A program made the translations under genes and the position numbers. Positions 30,179 through 40,881 of a stretch of 64,000 bases of DNA are shown here, in pieces. Within the stretch, counting starts at the first letter, position 1, and each line of letters starts with the position of its first letter. Origin of the DNA: Mycosarcoma maydis. Lineage: Eukaryota > Basidiomycota > Ustilaginomycetes > Ustilaginales. The stretch lies in assembly GCF_000328475.2 (NCBI RefSeq), contig NC_026479.1, positions 124,001 through 188,000 of the forward strand, read 5' to 3'. Under the pieces are notes generated by a model. That model was not told where the DNA came from. It searched no databases and saw only the letters and a list, made by a program, of their open reading frames with translations.

Positions 30179-32588
30179 TTACTCGTCTTCGTCGCTGGGT
30201 GTACGTACAGACGACGAATGAGGACCGGCATTCTTGCTGCTCGCCTTGGTGCTGTCTGTGGGGACCGGGGCATTAAGATGGTTCCATTCGTCCAACAGCT
30301 GCTGTCCAACGCCGGGTTCCAACTCGGTACCATCGCGAGAGACCTTGACCTGACGATTGTCTCGCCATGGATTTCGCAGCTTCTTGACCCTTTGGAAGGG
30401 AAGTGGATCGGTGCGGATCCACTCGACGCGGAAAGGCTTGCCCCACGAATCGGACGAAGACTGGCGAGGAGGTGAGCGTTGCATCTCACCTTCCTCCAAA
30501 ATGTGGCAGGACGAAGCGGTCTTGGCGAAGACGGTCGCATCGGTCACATCGTTCGCATCGGTTGCATCGGTTGCATCGGTCGCATCGGTCGCATCGGTCG
30601 CATCGGTAGCGTCGGTAGCATCGGTACGTGTGGAGGCGGAGCGAAGCTTGTTTTCGAGCACTTCGGCATGGCCGCGCGACTCCATCTCGTCGAGACGCAA
30701 ATTGTGGATGACGGCCCGCAGCGCAATCTGCTCGGCCACACGAGGATCAGCCGATGACCACGAGGCGGAGTCGCTCGGCGCCAACGACGGCTGCTCGCTT
30801 TGACTCGAAATAGTGTGTGCGGATTCCGCCTCCATATCCACGCGACGTACACCGTACTCATCTGGCTCGGCAGTGACACGGGAAGAGGGACTGCCCGTTG
30901 AAAGAGTGGTGGCAAGCTTCGGTCGCTCGCTCGCATCCGCTCCAGCGCTGTGATCAAGAATACCGCCTTTCTTGAGCGATGTGTAGGGCCAAGTGCTCGA
31001 GTGGGCAGAAGCACCGGCGTTTTGAGGGGTGACGGTGTCTTTGCGTTCTGGCGGAACAAAGCCTTTTACCAGTCCGGCCTCTTCAACGGTGGGTGAGATC
31101 GGCAAAGGAGACGTCATGGGCTGAGAACGAGATGGGTCACCGTCCACCGTCAGCGTACCAAAGAGGTTCCTGGCGGCCTCGATTTCGCGCTTGTCCAAGG
31201 TCGGGTGCCATTTACGCGACACTGACTTCGGGGAAGTGCCAGCGACCGACCTAGGTGCGTCGTTTTCGATGGCGCTTTCATCGGCCGATTCTGGGGTGAT
31301 GGCCGCGGGCAGGCTGCCGGAGGCGGTAGACAGCACCGAAGACAAGCTCGCTCGACGTCTGTCTCTGTTCTCATTGGTAGGTGTAAAGATGGGCCCGGCC
31401 ATCTTGGCGTAGCCATGGAATTGGCCCGTCGAGTTGACACCAAAGATAAGGTAAACGGTCTCGCTGTTGCGATACGCTTGGTCCAACACGTTTTCGTTGT
31501 GTGGCTGAGTCGCCCAATAGCCCGTTTCGATGGACCTGTCGAGGTCATCGGTGCGAAGACTCTTGAGGATGAAAAAGCGATGGCGGAAAGCAGGGTGGCG
31601 GAACAGGGAAGAGTTGGTTGACGTGTACGATGCCGACCCGCTCGAGCTGTAAGAGGCCGCTGATGTGAGTCCGCCGGCGACCTGAAGCGGAGCGTCCTTT
31701 ATTGGTGGTGGGGACATTGGCTCGGTTGAAGACTCCAATTCTTGTGATGTATGTGCGACTGTTTCTCGGTCGGGTGTTCGCTCCAGCTCTCGTTGCTGCT
31801 TGAGCCAGGCGACATGAATGCCACGACCACGCTGACCAGCGACGCCAGCCTGTGCTTCGTCGTCCTTCTTGCGGACACGGCACACCAGCTTGGGGCACTT
31901 GGCGTCGCCAGATCGCAACTGCTTGCCATGGAAATACTTGACAGCTCGGTCAAGATGGACGTGACTAGCATAGTTGACGAAGGCGCAATTGCTTCGCGAG
32001 ATGATGAAGATGGACATGACACCGTGGTCGTCGGCCTCTTCATCGTCCGTCACAGGGGTGTCGCCGGCGTGTTCCTGACATTCGGGTGTCGCGAGCCATT
32101 GGCGATATTCGTCCGAGGTGAGACGGGAGAATACCTCCCAGAGCTCTTCGACAGTGGCGTCCTGCGGTACGTTGCCGCACCACAGGACCCATTCAGACCG
32201 AGGACCTTGTTGGGGATGATAGTGTGGTCGCAGACCACTGCCTGGAATGCGGTCGGCTGCTTTCGAGTTGGTGGACGCGTCCAGCTCTGAATCGAGATCT
32301 GCTTCGGATGGTACTCCTGAGGCGCCGACGACTGCGGTTTCGAAGTGAAACTCAGCTTCGTTCAAGCCGGAGGGATTTGACGAACTAGCTCGTGCCTCTT
32401 GCACGTCCGCGGGAAGGTCGAGTATGGAGGACGCGGGGCGATGGGGTAGGCCCGTAGACACTGGAAGAGGCGAAGAGGTATTGCCGGAGGAGTTGGAGCT
32501 CGTTCGGCGTTGAGCGCTATTGGATCGACCTGACTGGTTCGGCTGTCGACGGCTGACACCTCCTGGTTGGAATCCCGGAGCCGTGGAT
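30179..32588 (-). CDS. RRM-YTH domain RNA-binding protein, 5' end lost in gap
   Basis: The frame is open from the gap edge to TAA at 30179 (about 800 residues). An RRM-like fold lies near 31800-32220: EWVLWCGNVPQDATVEELWEV and later CAFVNYASHVHLDRAVKYFHG. The YTH domain, which reads m6A in RNA, follows: FFILKSLRTDDLDRSIETGYW with the first cage Trp, NSETVYLIFGVNSTGQFHGYAKM, and, far downstream, FRVEWIRTDPLPFQRVKKLRNPW with the second cage Trp and SRDGTELEPGVGQQLL. Between GYAKM and FRVEWI lies an insertion of roughly 310 residues, Ser-rich, with a TDA tandem repeat. In known YTH proteins this loop is short. No intron signal is obvious at its borders. The start codon is missing; the frame upstream of the gap lacks an ATG. 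Confidence 0.88.
30536..30625 (-). repeat. Nine-base minisatellite in the YTH coding sequence
   Basis: About ten units of GCATCGGTC on the plus strand, encoding Thr-Asp-Ala repeats with three degenerate units (AND, DVT, TVF). Being a multiple of three, length changes keep the frame. Confidence 0.92.
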
Positions 32589-32688
32589 NNNNNNNNNNNN
32601 NNNNNNNNNNNNNNNNNNNNNNNNNNNNNNNNNNNNNNNNNNNNNNNNNNNNNNNNNNNNNNNNNNNNNNNNNNNNNNNNNNNNNNNN
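32589..32688. other. Assembly gap (100 N)
   Basis: Exactly 100 N. It truncates the 5' end of the RRM-YTH gene, and the sizes and frames across it are not meaningful. Confidence 0.99.
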
Positions 32689-34708
32689 CTTCCGGATATA
32701 CGATGGAGAGAGGGATGCATGTACGTGCTTGAATGCTGAGAAGCTGGCTCTCAGACGGTGGAAGAGTGGAGGCTTGTCGATATAAGAAACGATAGGTTGC
32801 ACACCAGGTACAAGGCCAGATCAAGGGAGCTGTAGCGATTAGAAGGCTGTGACTGATAACGAGATGTCGTGGGTTGGAAAGAATGAGATGTCGAACGGCT
32901 TGAGATGGGAGGGCAAAGGTAAACGCAACAGATCAGCTTCGAGAATCTTTTGGAACGTGGAGAAGAAGGAAGTGCCAGAACACTGAGACATGCACGCTAG
33001 AACAACTGTGGCAAATGAGAGGCCAAGTATGGTGCTGATAGCGCCTCCCGAAGACCGGACTTGAACCGGCACGAATCGGTTAGGATCCGACTGTTTGCTA
33101 TGACTGACGTAGATCGTGTCCATTGCCAGATTGAGATCTGGCTGCCGTCGCATCGCAAGGCAGCTTGTACAGAGTTGCACAAAAGCGAAAGTCGCCGGCG
33201 CTTTGAGACAAGCTAGTGCATGAAGTTTCGAAAGTGGGCTCAACGAGAAGCGGCGGCTCTGCATCCTGCAACAAGGTTATTCTGGTGCAAGAAGGTGGAG
33301 GTGGATTGCCGCTGAGATTGCCGTTCAATCGACACATGGCCATTACGCAGCTACACATCATGGTCCAGACAGTGCAATACGGCACCGCCAAGCATAAATC
33401 GCATGGTGTGCTGAGAAAGGTGGACTGAGCCGCATGCATGTGATCGGAAGCGCCTGAAATCCAGCCTTTCAGCAGGGCCTGGACCGCGGCGTTGCAAACA
33501 GCCCACAGCAGCTAGAAGAAAGGTCGGATGACGGACATGGACATAGCCAGATTGGATGATTGAAAGCCCAAATTTGACTATGACAGCATTGCGCAGCACG
33601 ATATGCTGTTTAGGTTGAGCTTAAAACTCCGACACTGGAGCCGAACATAAGATCGAACCGATTTGAGGAACAAACATAATCGGACCGATTCTGCGGACTG
33701 ACGAGCCGATCCGATTTACGCGTCGGCGGATCTTCCACAAAATCGTGAAATAATCAATCAGTCGCAAGTGAATCGTGAATCTCAAATAATCTTGAGATCA
33801 CGGAAGGCGACACTCGTGACTGAATCAGGCAAACTTCTTGTTGATAGCCAGGGACTCTAGGCAATCTTGCAAGCTTGGGCCGGCAATTTGGTCCACCGAA
33901 GCTTTGAACAGAGACTGTTCGCAGAAGAATGCTCTCGAATCCACGTGAGACTCGCCGGATGTTGGCAATGGTGGAAAGGAAGCAAGATGCCACGTACCTT
34001 TTGCAATGCGTGTGAGTACGCGGAGAAGCGGATTATATGGTGTATGCGAGGTGAGGGCGTATCTCAGAGGGTCAGGCGATGCGACCAGAAGATGGCGATT
34101 CGTGAGGCGGAGACAAAGGATCAAGATGAAAGATCAGGATTCAACCTGACTCGAGTCGGTTCGATAGGTGGACTTGACAGGTTGATACGGCAGGGGTGGA
34201 TCGAAGCTGGCAGCTGTTTGGCGTATACAGCGGAAGGTGGAATGGTTTGAAGAGACTTTACCGAGGCAGCCGAGGCGACAACAGGTCGAGACAAAGAATG
34301 GTTTGCTAATGGTGGCCGCCTAGCAGATGTTATATGTGTGCGTGTGCGGTATGCAGCGCGAAACGTCTGTTGTTGTGTCGGAAAGGGAGTTGAGATCGAA
34401 TGACGACAAGACAGTATGCCTTGACGCCAGGACGTCAGCAAGGAGAAAGAGAAGGGGGGAAGGGTAGGGGTTTATGGGCGTGGGGAGTCGAGGTGCGCTG
34501 GGACAAGGTCAGGAAATGACTGAGTGGATGAGTGGATGAGAGGATGAGAAGGTGAGAGAGAAGAGTAAAGCCGTGAGTGCAACTGCGGAGCGAGGCTCTG
34601 GCTGATTTTGGCGAAAGCGACCAAGCGTCAAGCGTTGCTGCGGCTCAAACCTTGGCAGCAAGAATGCAGTGGAAGGAAGGGATGGAAGACGGATCGAGTC
34701 GAGCACAA

Positions 34709-34853
34709 AGAACAGAAGTTCAAGGATTGGCACACACAAGCAGGGCGAAGCGGCTTGGCGCCCGTCGACGAATCTTAAATAAGAACAGAAGTTCAAGGAT
34801 TGGCACACACAAGCAGGGCGAAGCGGCTTGGCGCCCGTCGACGAATCTTAAAT
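34709..34853. repeat. 73-base direct tandem duplication
   Basis: Two copies (34709-34781 and 34782-34853) starting AGAACAGAAGTTCAAGG and ending CGACGAATCTTAAAT. They appear identical apart from the last few bases, so the duplication is probably recent. Confidence 0.93.
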
Positions 34854-35194
34854 GAGAACTTGTGACAGTCCATAGTAAAGTGCGGGTGTGTGGCAAACAA
34901 AGACTCAGCAGCCGCACTTTTTTTGTGAAAATGAAGAAAAACCGCTGCACACCCATCTCAACAACCGTAAAAAACCAGTTATCTCATTCAGGGAGAAACG
35001 AGCATCACAGAGACAAGCGTTCACGAAGGAGAGCGTAAGAGCAGTTACTTGCCGCCACCTGACGACACAGTTCTTGAACCATACGATTGAACGATCAAGG
35101 AGAACAACATTGTGGAGCATACAAGAACAAATGTGACGGAGGGCACAAGTAAGGGAAAGCAACAAGCAACCCCGAGGCACACACTCATCTTAGG

Positions 35195-35274
35195 GTCACG
35201 AATCGTAAATTCACGATTAGTGGCAAGCCTGGTGAGCATCCACGATTCACGATTTAATAGTCACGAATCGTGAG
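35195..35274. repeat. Heptamer cluster
   Basis: GTCACGAATCGTAAATTCACGATTAG, then ATCCACGATTCACGATTTAATAGTCACGAATCGTGAG: seven or more units in mixed orientation within 80 bases. Confidence 0.75.
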
Positions 35275-36638
35275 AGTCGGTGTTGGTATCTGCAAGTTCG
35301 TTCACCATCCCGAACCCACGGGACGCGCGAAAAAAAAATCAAATCGAGAAAATACTCAGTGACTGTGAGTAGTGGAAAAGGAGGCCTTTTTTTTTTTTTT
35401 TTGCTTCGACCATTTGCCGTATGCTTTCGTTTCATGGTACGGTAAACGCACAGCAAACAGATGCTTCTGTTTGCAGAAAGAAGCTCAATCGACAAGACTT
35501 CGACTCTGCAAAGTGCATGTTCGACAGTGTACCCAGTCTGTTCGGTAGTCTGAAGTCTGAACGAGCACTAGCGAACTCAGCAGCGCTCGTTTTCTGTCTT
35601 GGCGAGTGGCGCCGCAAGGGTGAGTTGAAAATCCGGATACAGGATACATGGAGTCAGCTGAGCAAAGACGTTGCTCCCTAGGTTGACTCACTTTCAATTG
35701 GACACCGCTTTGGAACCACTCTGATGGACCAATCGGCACAGTCCGACCGAGCTCGGTTCTGTACCGCTCGACGGTCGTGCGTGTCACAGGCGCTTTGGTC
35801 AATGTGTTCTCCGCTGCCGAGACAGAGGAGAGGTGAGTTTCATCTGCCGGACAACCTTCTTTTTTGGAAGAATTTTCCGTCCACAGGCAAGTCGGTACTC
35901 TTTAGCCCGCTTAGCAGCGAGAAGTCCGGGTTGACGAGAGGCTTTCTTCTGATTGGCGCGCTCCACCCGCCTCGCTTGTACCTCAGAGTAAACTCAACTT
36001 AAGTTTTTTTTTTTGATCTTTTCAGGTTGACCTAGAATCACGAATGAGAATCTGGGCCGCTCGCATCCTGTTACATATCAAGCCGTCATGCCATTGCTCG
36101 AGTCACGAGTCTCTTTCGAGCATCGAAATTCGTTCGTGATCACTCGGTACGTTCCTGATCAGCCTCGGAAGCAGTATCAGCAGCAGCAGCGATTCCATGC
36201 TTCGATTTAGCAGATAAGACACGGTGACCGCGCGAAATTGCAGTCCAGTGACACTCGCCTTCCAGCGGCCATGCACACATGTACTCGAATCATGGTAAAC
36301 AGTGCTGCTCGAACGAAGAGGGCATGTTCAGGTTGAACATCGTACGAACATCCATATTGTCGCTATTTCCAAATCAATTGACTAGAGCAGGGATCGAAGC
36401 ACACCGCGAGGAAGCCAAAAGAATGATTCGAGATTCAAATAGAGCAAGTTTGAAGGACAAACTAAACGTAAATGAGCGTGGTGTGACAGCGTCATCAAGA
36501 CGCTGTCTGGGTACAAACAAATTAGACATGGCACGAAAGGCGACGTTGGTTGGCAGCGACTCGGATGCACACCGAACGGGGAAGATAGCAGAGTCGAATG
36601 GGAACCGAGAAAGGTAACACTCCTTATGAAACAGATTT

Positions 36639-38456
36639 CTACTCCTTGCGGCGAACCTTGTCCATGCGCTTCAGACCAGGAACGGGCAAGTCCAAAAACT
36701 CGATCAATTCCTTCGCTGCCGCCTTCGTATCAGGTCCCTTACCGGGAAGCAGGCTGAATGGGGGCAGGGAGAGATCACGTTTCGTCTCGACCTCTGCAGG
36801 CTTGGAGTACATGTTCTTCACAAATCCTCCAGCCGCATTGTCAGCTGCATCTTTGACGCCCAAGAGTGCATCACGTGCCTTGTCACTCGTGTCAAGAATG
36901 GTCGAGACCACAGGGTCTTCAGAAGCACGCTTGACCGGGATTCCCGAAACCTGACCATTGTTGTGGAGTAGTCCGTCGGCGAAAAGGTTCTTCTCTCCAA
37001 GAGACCGGACTGGTAGTCGGATAGGTTGGAATTCAGGAAGACCAAGATTCTTGGTAGCGCCGTCAATGGCACCTTTGACGATCTGAGCGCAGCCGAAGGA
37101 AGTGCAGACCTGGTTCACGGTGGAAATTCCTTGAACAGCGGGGCTCGCGGCTTGCTTGACCGGGCTGAGCGCAAGAGGAATACCATTCTTCATTGCTTCT
37201 TGGCCGAGAGTGCTGCCAAGGTCCTTGACACTGCCGAGGTTGACACCGTCAGGTGAGATAGAGTCGCGCTTGCTGCCTCCCAAAAGACCACCGATCAAGC
37301 TCTTGGCGCGTTCCAGGTCTTGCTCGTTGCCAGTCTTCAGACCGAGGTCGAAGGGCTGGACGGAATCTTCTTCTCGCTTGATCGGGAGAAGGCCCTTGAG
37401 AAGAGCCTCAGCCGAGTCGAGATCCCCCTTGTTACCCGTCTTGAGGCCAAGGTCAACTGGCTGTACATCGCGCTTGGAAGCACCGGGCAAGGGAAGCGAG
37501 TCGAGTGGGAGTGAGTTGAGGGGGATCTTGGTACCGAAAAGGTCAAGGCCGCTGCTCTCGTCTCGCTTGGTGGGGGGTTTGGGCAAGGGGAGCGAGTCGA
37601 TGGGGAGCGAGTTGAGGGGAATCTTGGTACCCAGAAGGTCAAGACCGCTGCTCTCGTCTCGCTTGGTGGGGGGTTTGGGCAAGGGGAGCGAGTCGATGGG
37701 GAGCGAGTTGAGGGGAATCTTGGTACCCAGAAGGTCAAGACCGCTGCTCTCGTCTCGCTTGGTGGGGGGTTTGGGCAAGGGGAGCGAGTCGATGGGGAGC
37801 GAGTTGAGGGGAATCTTGGTACCCAGAAGGTCAAGACCGCTGCTCTCGTCTCGCCTAGCGGGGACTTTGGGCATGGCAGGCCTAGACAATTTCTTGCCAA
37901 GAATGCTGACGTCAATAGGTTCTTCAACAGAACGACGATTGAGCGGGTGCACAGTGCGCTGGCCGAGCGTCTGATGGTTCTCGGGCAAGAACTGGGTTCC
38001 CTCACCTGGCTTAAGCGAATTGAGGGCGTCAAGCAGACGCTTTTCACCAGCAACGGAAGAATCGGTGGCAGGTGACACCTGGTTGCTATGGTCGCCCTCA
38101 TTGTCGAGCGCGCCCAAGATGGGCAGAGAGGGCACCAGGCTGCCACCAAGCTCCCTCTTGATCGTGATACCTTTGCTAGAGAATTGCTCAACAACAGGCT
38201 CCAGATGGTCCGAGGGAAGTAGGCGCCTCTGCTCTTCGATCATAGGTGGAGGGGTTGTGACCATTTTGGCGGCATCGGCGAGCTCCTTGGAGGCGGGCGC
38301 GAGGTTGAGGTAGGTGAGCGGGGTGATAGGTTTGCCCTTGTCGTCCACACGCGTGAGTCCCAATGGCGTAGTGACCGAGTCAGCATGAGTCTGACCAACG
38401 CAGAGCGCAATAACAACGACGCTAGCGAGCGTCGCAAACGACGAGGTGAGCTTCAT
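36639..38456 (-). CDS. Secreted KEX2-type repeat precursor protein, function unknown
   Basis: The product is 605 residues from the ATG at 38456, with a signal peptide at about 1-25 (MKLTSSFATLASVVVIALCV...). At least twelve KR or RR pairs punctuate the chain: residues 100-101, 139-140, 174-175, 201-202, 233-234, 265-266, 297-298, 328-329, 360-361, 396-397, 509-510, 559-560 and 596-597. Between 203 and 329 lie four tandem 31-32 residue units beginning DESSGLDLLGTKIPLNSLP; the first three are identical. Two related units (VQPVDLGLKTGN, VQPFDLGLKTGN) follow. The spacing predicts Kex2 release of near-identical Pro/Leu-rich peptides of about 30 residues, like U. maydis Rep1 and other KEX2-processed repeat proteins. 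A lone Cys pair (VCTSFGCAQ) lies near 449-456. No tyrosine-containing core of the ustiloxin type is seen. Confidence 0.85.
   Translation of the reverse strand: MKLTSSFATLASVVVIALCVGQTHADSVTTPLGLTRVDDKGKPITPLTYLNLAPASKELADAAKMVTTPPPMIEEQRRLLPSDHLEPVVEQFSSKGITIKRELGGSLVPSLPILGALDNEGDHSNQVSPATDSSVAGEKRLLDALNSLKPGEGTQFLPENHQTLGQRTVHPLNRRSVEEPIDVSILGKKLSRPAMPKVPARRDESSGLDLLGTKIPLNSLPIDSLPLPKPPTKRDESSGLDLLGTKIPLNSLPIDSLPLPKPPTKRDESSGLDLLGTKIPLNSLPIDSLPLPKPPTKRDESSGLDLFGTKIPLNSLPLDSLPLPGASKRDVQPVDLGLKTGNKGDLDSAEALLKGLLPIKREEDSVQPFDLGLKTGNEQDLERAKSLIGGLLGGSKRDSISPDGVNLGSVKDLGSTLGQEAMKNGIPLALSPVKQAASPAVQGISTVNQVCTSFGCAQIVKGAIDGATKNLGLPEFQPIRLPVRSLGEKNLFADGLLHNNGQVSGIPVKRASEDPVVSTILDTSDKARDALLGVKDAADNAAGGFVKNMYSKPAEVETKRDLSLPPFSLLPGKGPDTKAAAKELIEFLDLPVPGLKRMDKVRRKE
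37470..37850 (-). repeat. 96-base coding tandem array (four units)
   Basis: Three 96-base units identical or nearly so at the nucleotide level, plus one diverged 93-base unit, each ending in an AAG-CGA/CGC Lys-Arg pair. Silent-site identity suggests recent expansion or homogenisation by unequal exchange. Confidence 0.95.
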
Positions 38457-39616
38457 GGTGAAGACAAGATGCTGTGAGACTGTAAAGAGCGTGGCCAATA
38501 GGAGGAAGGGGGAGAAGTCAAGAGAAGAAAGGGAAAGAGATAAAGAGGGGAAGGATGATGGTCAAGAGGAAAGAAGCCACGAAGCGGACAAGGAGTAAGG
38601 ATAGACTTCAAGTACCATACACATGACCTGATCTCTTGATCTCTGTTAGTGGGTCGACTCAACTCAGCATACCATAGCCGCATCCAAGCCGCGCAAATCT
38701 GCTCGGTACTTCCGTACTCTGCCATAATCTGGTCACTTCAAAACATAGTGTCGCGACACGACCCTCGAGACGAGCAGTCATGCGAAAGATGGCCAATGTA
38801 GACATACGTAACAGGGAAATTGCAGTAAAGTCCTCGACATGTCCACAGGCAAAAGCATTCTGTGGGGAGGACTTTGAAAAGAATTAGGACCATGTGTGAG
38901 CAAACAACACTAGATCTAGACGCACATCTAACATTTCGAGTGGCATCTGGTGTCCCTAGTGGCTGCATCTTTAGGAATGGAACAGACGTCACAATGGATG
39001 GGGTCCATCACGCTGCGCGCTTGTCGGAGAAATCACGAATACAGTAGATCCGACTGCTTCTGAAGGCGATACTTCTAAAGGCGATACAGTAGTTGTCACG
39101 AGTAGCACAGCGTTTCGCAGTTTGACACCTGTCGTCGAGAAATGACTGCGCGTGCTGCGCTCCAAAGTGACACCTCCTGAAATTTCACTGCAGCTTTGAG
39201 GAATGCCACTCGCGCCTCGCTTGTTTCACCAAAGAAGCATCAATCCATTCCGCAGTGCAAGAGCGTGATGCATGGAGAGGAGCACTAACTTACTGTAGCT
39301 TCGGGACCATTTGAATCTCGTTTGGCTCGCCTCGGATTTGCGGTACGATAGCTGTGATCCCGATCCTCGTGGCATAACTGCAGACCGATCTGAGTTCTTC
39401 AAAGATGTATTGGATTCCGATGTCCCGATGTCCCGATATGCAATGTGAATCGATCGGGATGGGGTCTCTGAATCGTAAGCCTCGGCCAAATTCATGATTT
39501 GGTCAAAACCTCCACTCGGGGTGTAAAAGTCGTGATCTTCTCGAATCGGCTCATATTGTCATCTCTGAACTTGACCTTTCACTACGTCGTCGGGGCTAGC
39601 AAAGGCGCTGGCTACT
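38457..39616. other. Divergent intergenic region
   Basis: This is 1.2 kb between the precursor and SHY1. The first 200 bases on the minus side are C/T-rich, a typical leader. A GGCGATAC(A/T)-type short duplication lies at 39064-39090. No gene is seen. Confidence 0.55.
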
Positions 39617-40771
39617 ATGAAGGCAACGCTTCAGCTTAAGCGAGTGATGAGCTTGGTAATCAGCTCGTGCTGTGGTGGTGTTGCAGGCTCATCTTGTTCG
39701 CTGGCCCGCTCTCTACCCGTCACCACGTCGTTGCATCGTCTATCGTCTCCAGCATGGCAGCAACCGTTGACGGCAGCATCCCCAAAGCTTCGGCTTCCAC
39801 CGCTATCTCAATCTTTTTCGTCCTCCTCACATCAACGACAAGATCGATCGGAAGAATACACCGACGCACCTGAAGGCTATAGCAAACCTGGCTCGTCCAA
39901 ATCGTCCAAGCCTTGGTATCGCTCTCCTACCACGCTCGTACTCGGGTTCATCCCCATCTTCACCTTTGGCCTTGGATACTGGCAGATCAAGCGGCTCAAA
40001 TGGAAAGTATCGCTGATTGAGGAGCTTGAAGACAAACTCTCGCGCGATCCGCTCCGTCTACCACGAAACATCAATATCGATGTTCTGCCTCAATTCGATT
40101 TCCGGCTGGTATCCGTCAAAGGTTCATTCGATCACTCGCGAACCATGTTTGTCGGACCAAGAGTGAGGGATGGCGTGATGGGGTACCATGTGGTGGTGCC
40201 TTTTCGTAGGAGCGAAGGTGGCGGTATGATTCTGATCAATCGGGGATTCGTCAGCGAGAAGCAGATTGTGGGAACAGGTGAAAAGAGGAGCTTGAAAGAT
40301 GAAGCCATGCCCAATGGCGAGACGGAGTTCGTTGCGCTGCTTCCAAGAATCTATCCGGCGAACACGTTCACGCCGAACAACGTGCCTGAAAAGGGAAGCT
40401 GGTTCCACGTCAATCCGTCGCAGATGGCCGAGTGGGCGTCGAGTCAGGCTGGCGTCGAAGCACTTTCCCTCTCACCACCCGAAGCAACCCCATCGACAGA
40501 TAGCTACACTCCGAGCGCCGGTGTAGCAGAGAGCGTCCGGAACATGCTTGGGTCTCGCGAGACGGATCGTGTTCTGCCAGTCTATCTCGAACAAGTGTTT
40601 GATGGGAATGTAGGAGAAGCAGCAGCTAGGGTGGCCAACGGCGTTCCTGTAGGTCGAGCGGCAACGATCGAACTGAGAAACCAGCATGCTGTCTATGCTG
40701 CCACATGGTTTTCTTTGAGCGCATGCACAGCTGTCATGTTCGGACTCTTGGTTCGCCGTGGACGATCCTAG
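39617..40771 (+). CDS. SHY1: SURF1 family cytochrome c oxidase assembly factor
   Basis: The product is 384 residues, starting at the ATG at 39617. The first ~75 residues are Ser/Arg-rich and lack acidic residues, a mitochondrial presequence. A first transmembrane segment at about 105-121 (TTLVLGFIPIFTFGLGYW) is followed by the family hallmark WQIKRLKWK, then PRNINIDVLPQFDFRLVSVKGSFDH, VGPRVRDGVMGYHVVVPF and ILINRGFVSEKQ. The C-terminal membrane segment is ATWFSLSACTAVMFGLLVRRG with the preceding RNQHAVYA. SURF1/Shy1 assists haem insertion and assembly of Cox1 in the inner membrane. About 50 residues (SLSPPEATPSTDSYTPS...) are inserted before the last helix compared with a minimal Surf1. It converges on the transporter gene with only 110 bases between stops. 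Confidence 0.95.
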   Translation: MKATLQLKRVMSLVISSCCGGVAGSSCSLARSLPVTTSLHRLSSPAWQQPLTAASPKLRLPPLSQSFSSSSHQRQDRSEEYTDAPEGYSKPGSSKSSKPWYRSPTTLVLGFIPIFTFGLGYWQIKRLKWKVSLIEELEDKLSRDPLRLPRNINIDVLPQFDFRLVSVKGSFDHSRTMFVGPRVRDGVMGYHVVVPFRRSEGGGMILINRGFVSEKQIVGTGEKRSLKDEAMPNGETEFVALLPRIYPANTFTPNNVPEKGSWFHVNPSQMAEWASSQAGVEALSLSPPEATPSTDSYTPSAGVAESVRNMLGSRETDRVLPVYLEQVFDGNVGEAAARVANGVPVGRAATIELRNQHAVYAATWFSLSACTAVMFGLLVRRGRS

Positions 40772-40881
40772 ACCCAGGCTTGACACACAATCTCTGTAAC
40801 TCGCATCACACCACTCCCTTTCGCTGTTCGTCCACAAGGCAATTTTGGCGTTTCATTACATCTAGCTACATATACACGTCT

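Larger units (their letters stand above)
32689..36638. other. 4 kb intergenic region
   Basis: This lies between the YTH gene and the KR-repeat precursor, both on the minus strand. It contains heptamers (33742-33780, 35195-35274, 36031-36041), a 73-base tandem duplication (34709-34853), a 17-base poly-T (35386-35402) and poly-T at 36004-36013. From 33678 to 34870 the minus strand contains no ATG at all. No gene could be assembled with a start codon, although 33914-33825 on the minus strand reads like a last exon (see findings). Confidence 0.5.

Noticed and set aside
33867..34250. 127-codon plus-strand frame
   Set aside because: It starts at TTG and overlaps, in antisense, the stretch that looks more like minus-strand exons.
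37156..37974. 272-codon repetitive open frame on the plus strand
   Set aside because: Antisense of the KR-repeat precursor; the 96-base period keeps the reverse frame open by chance.
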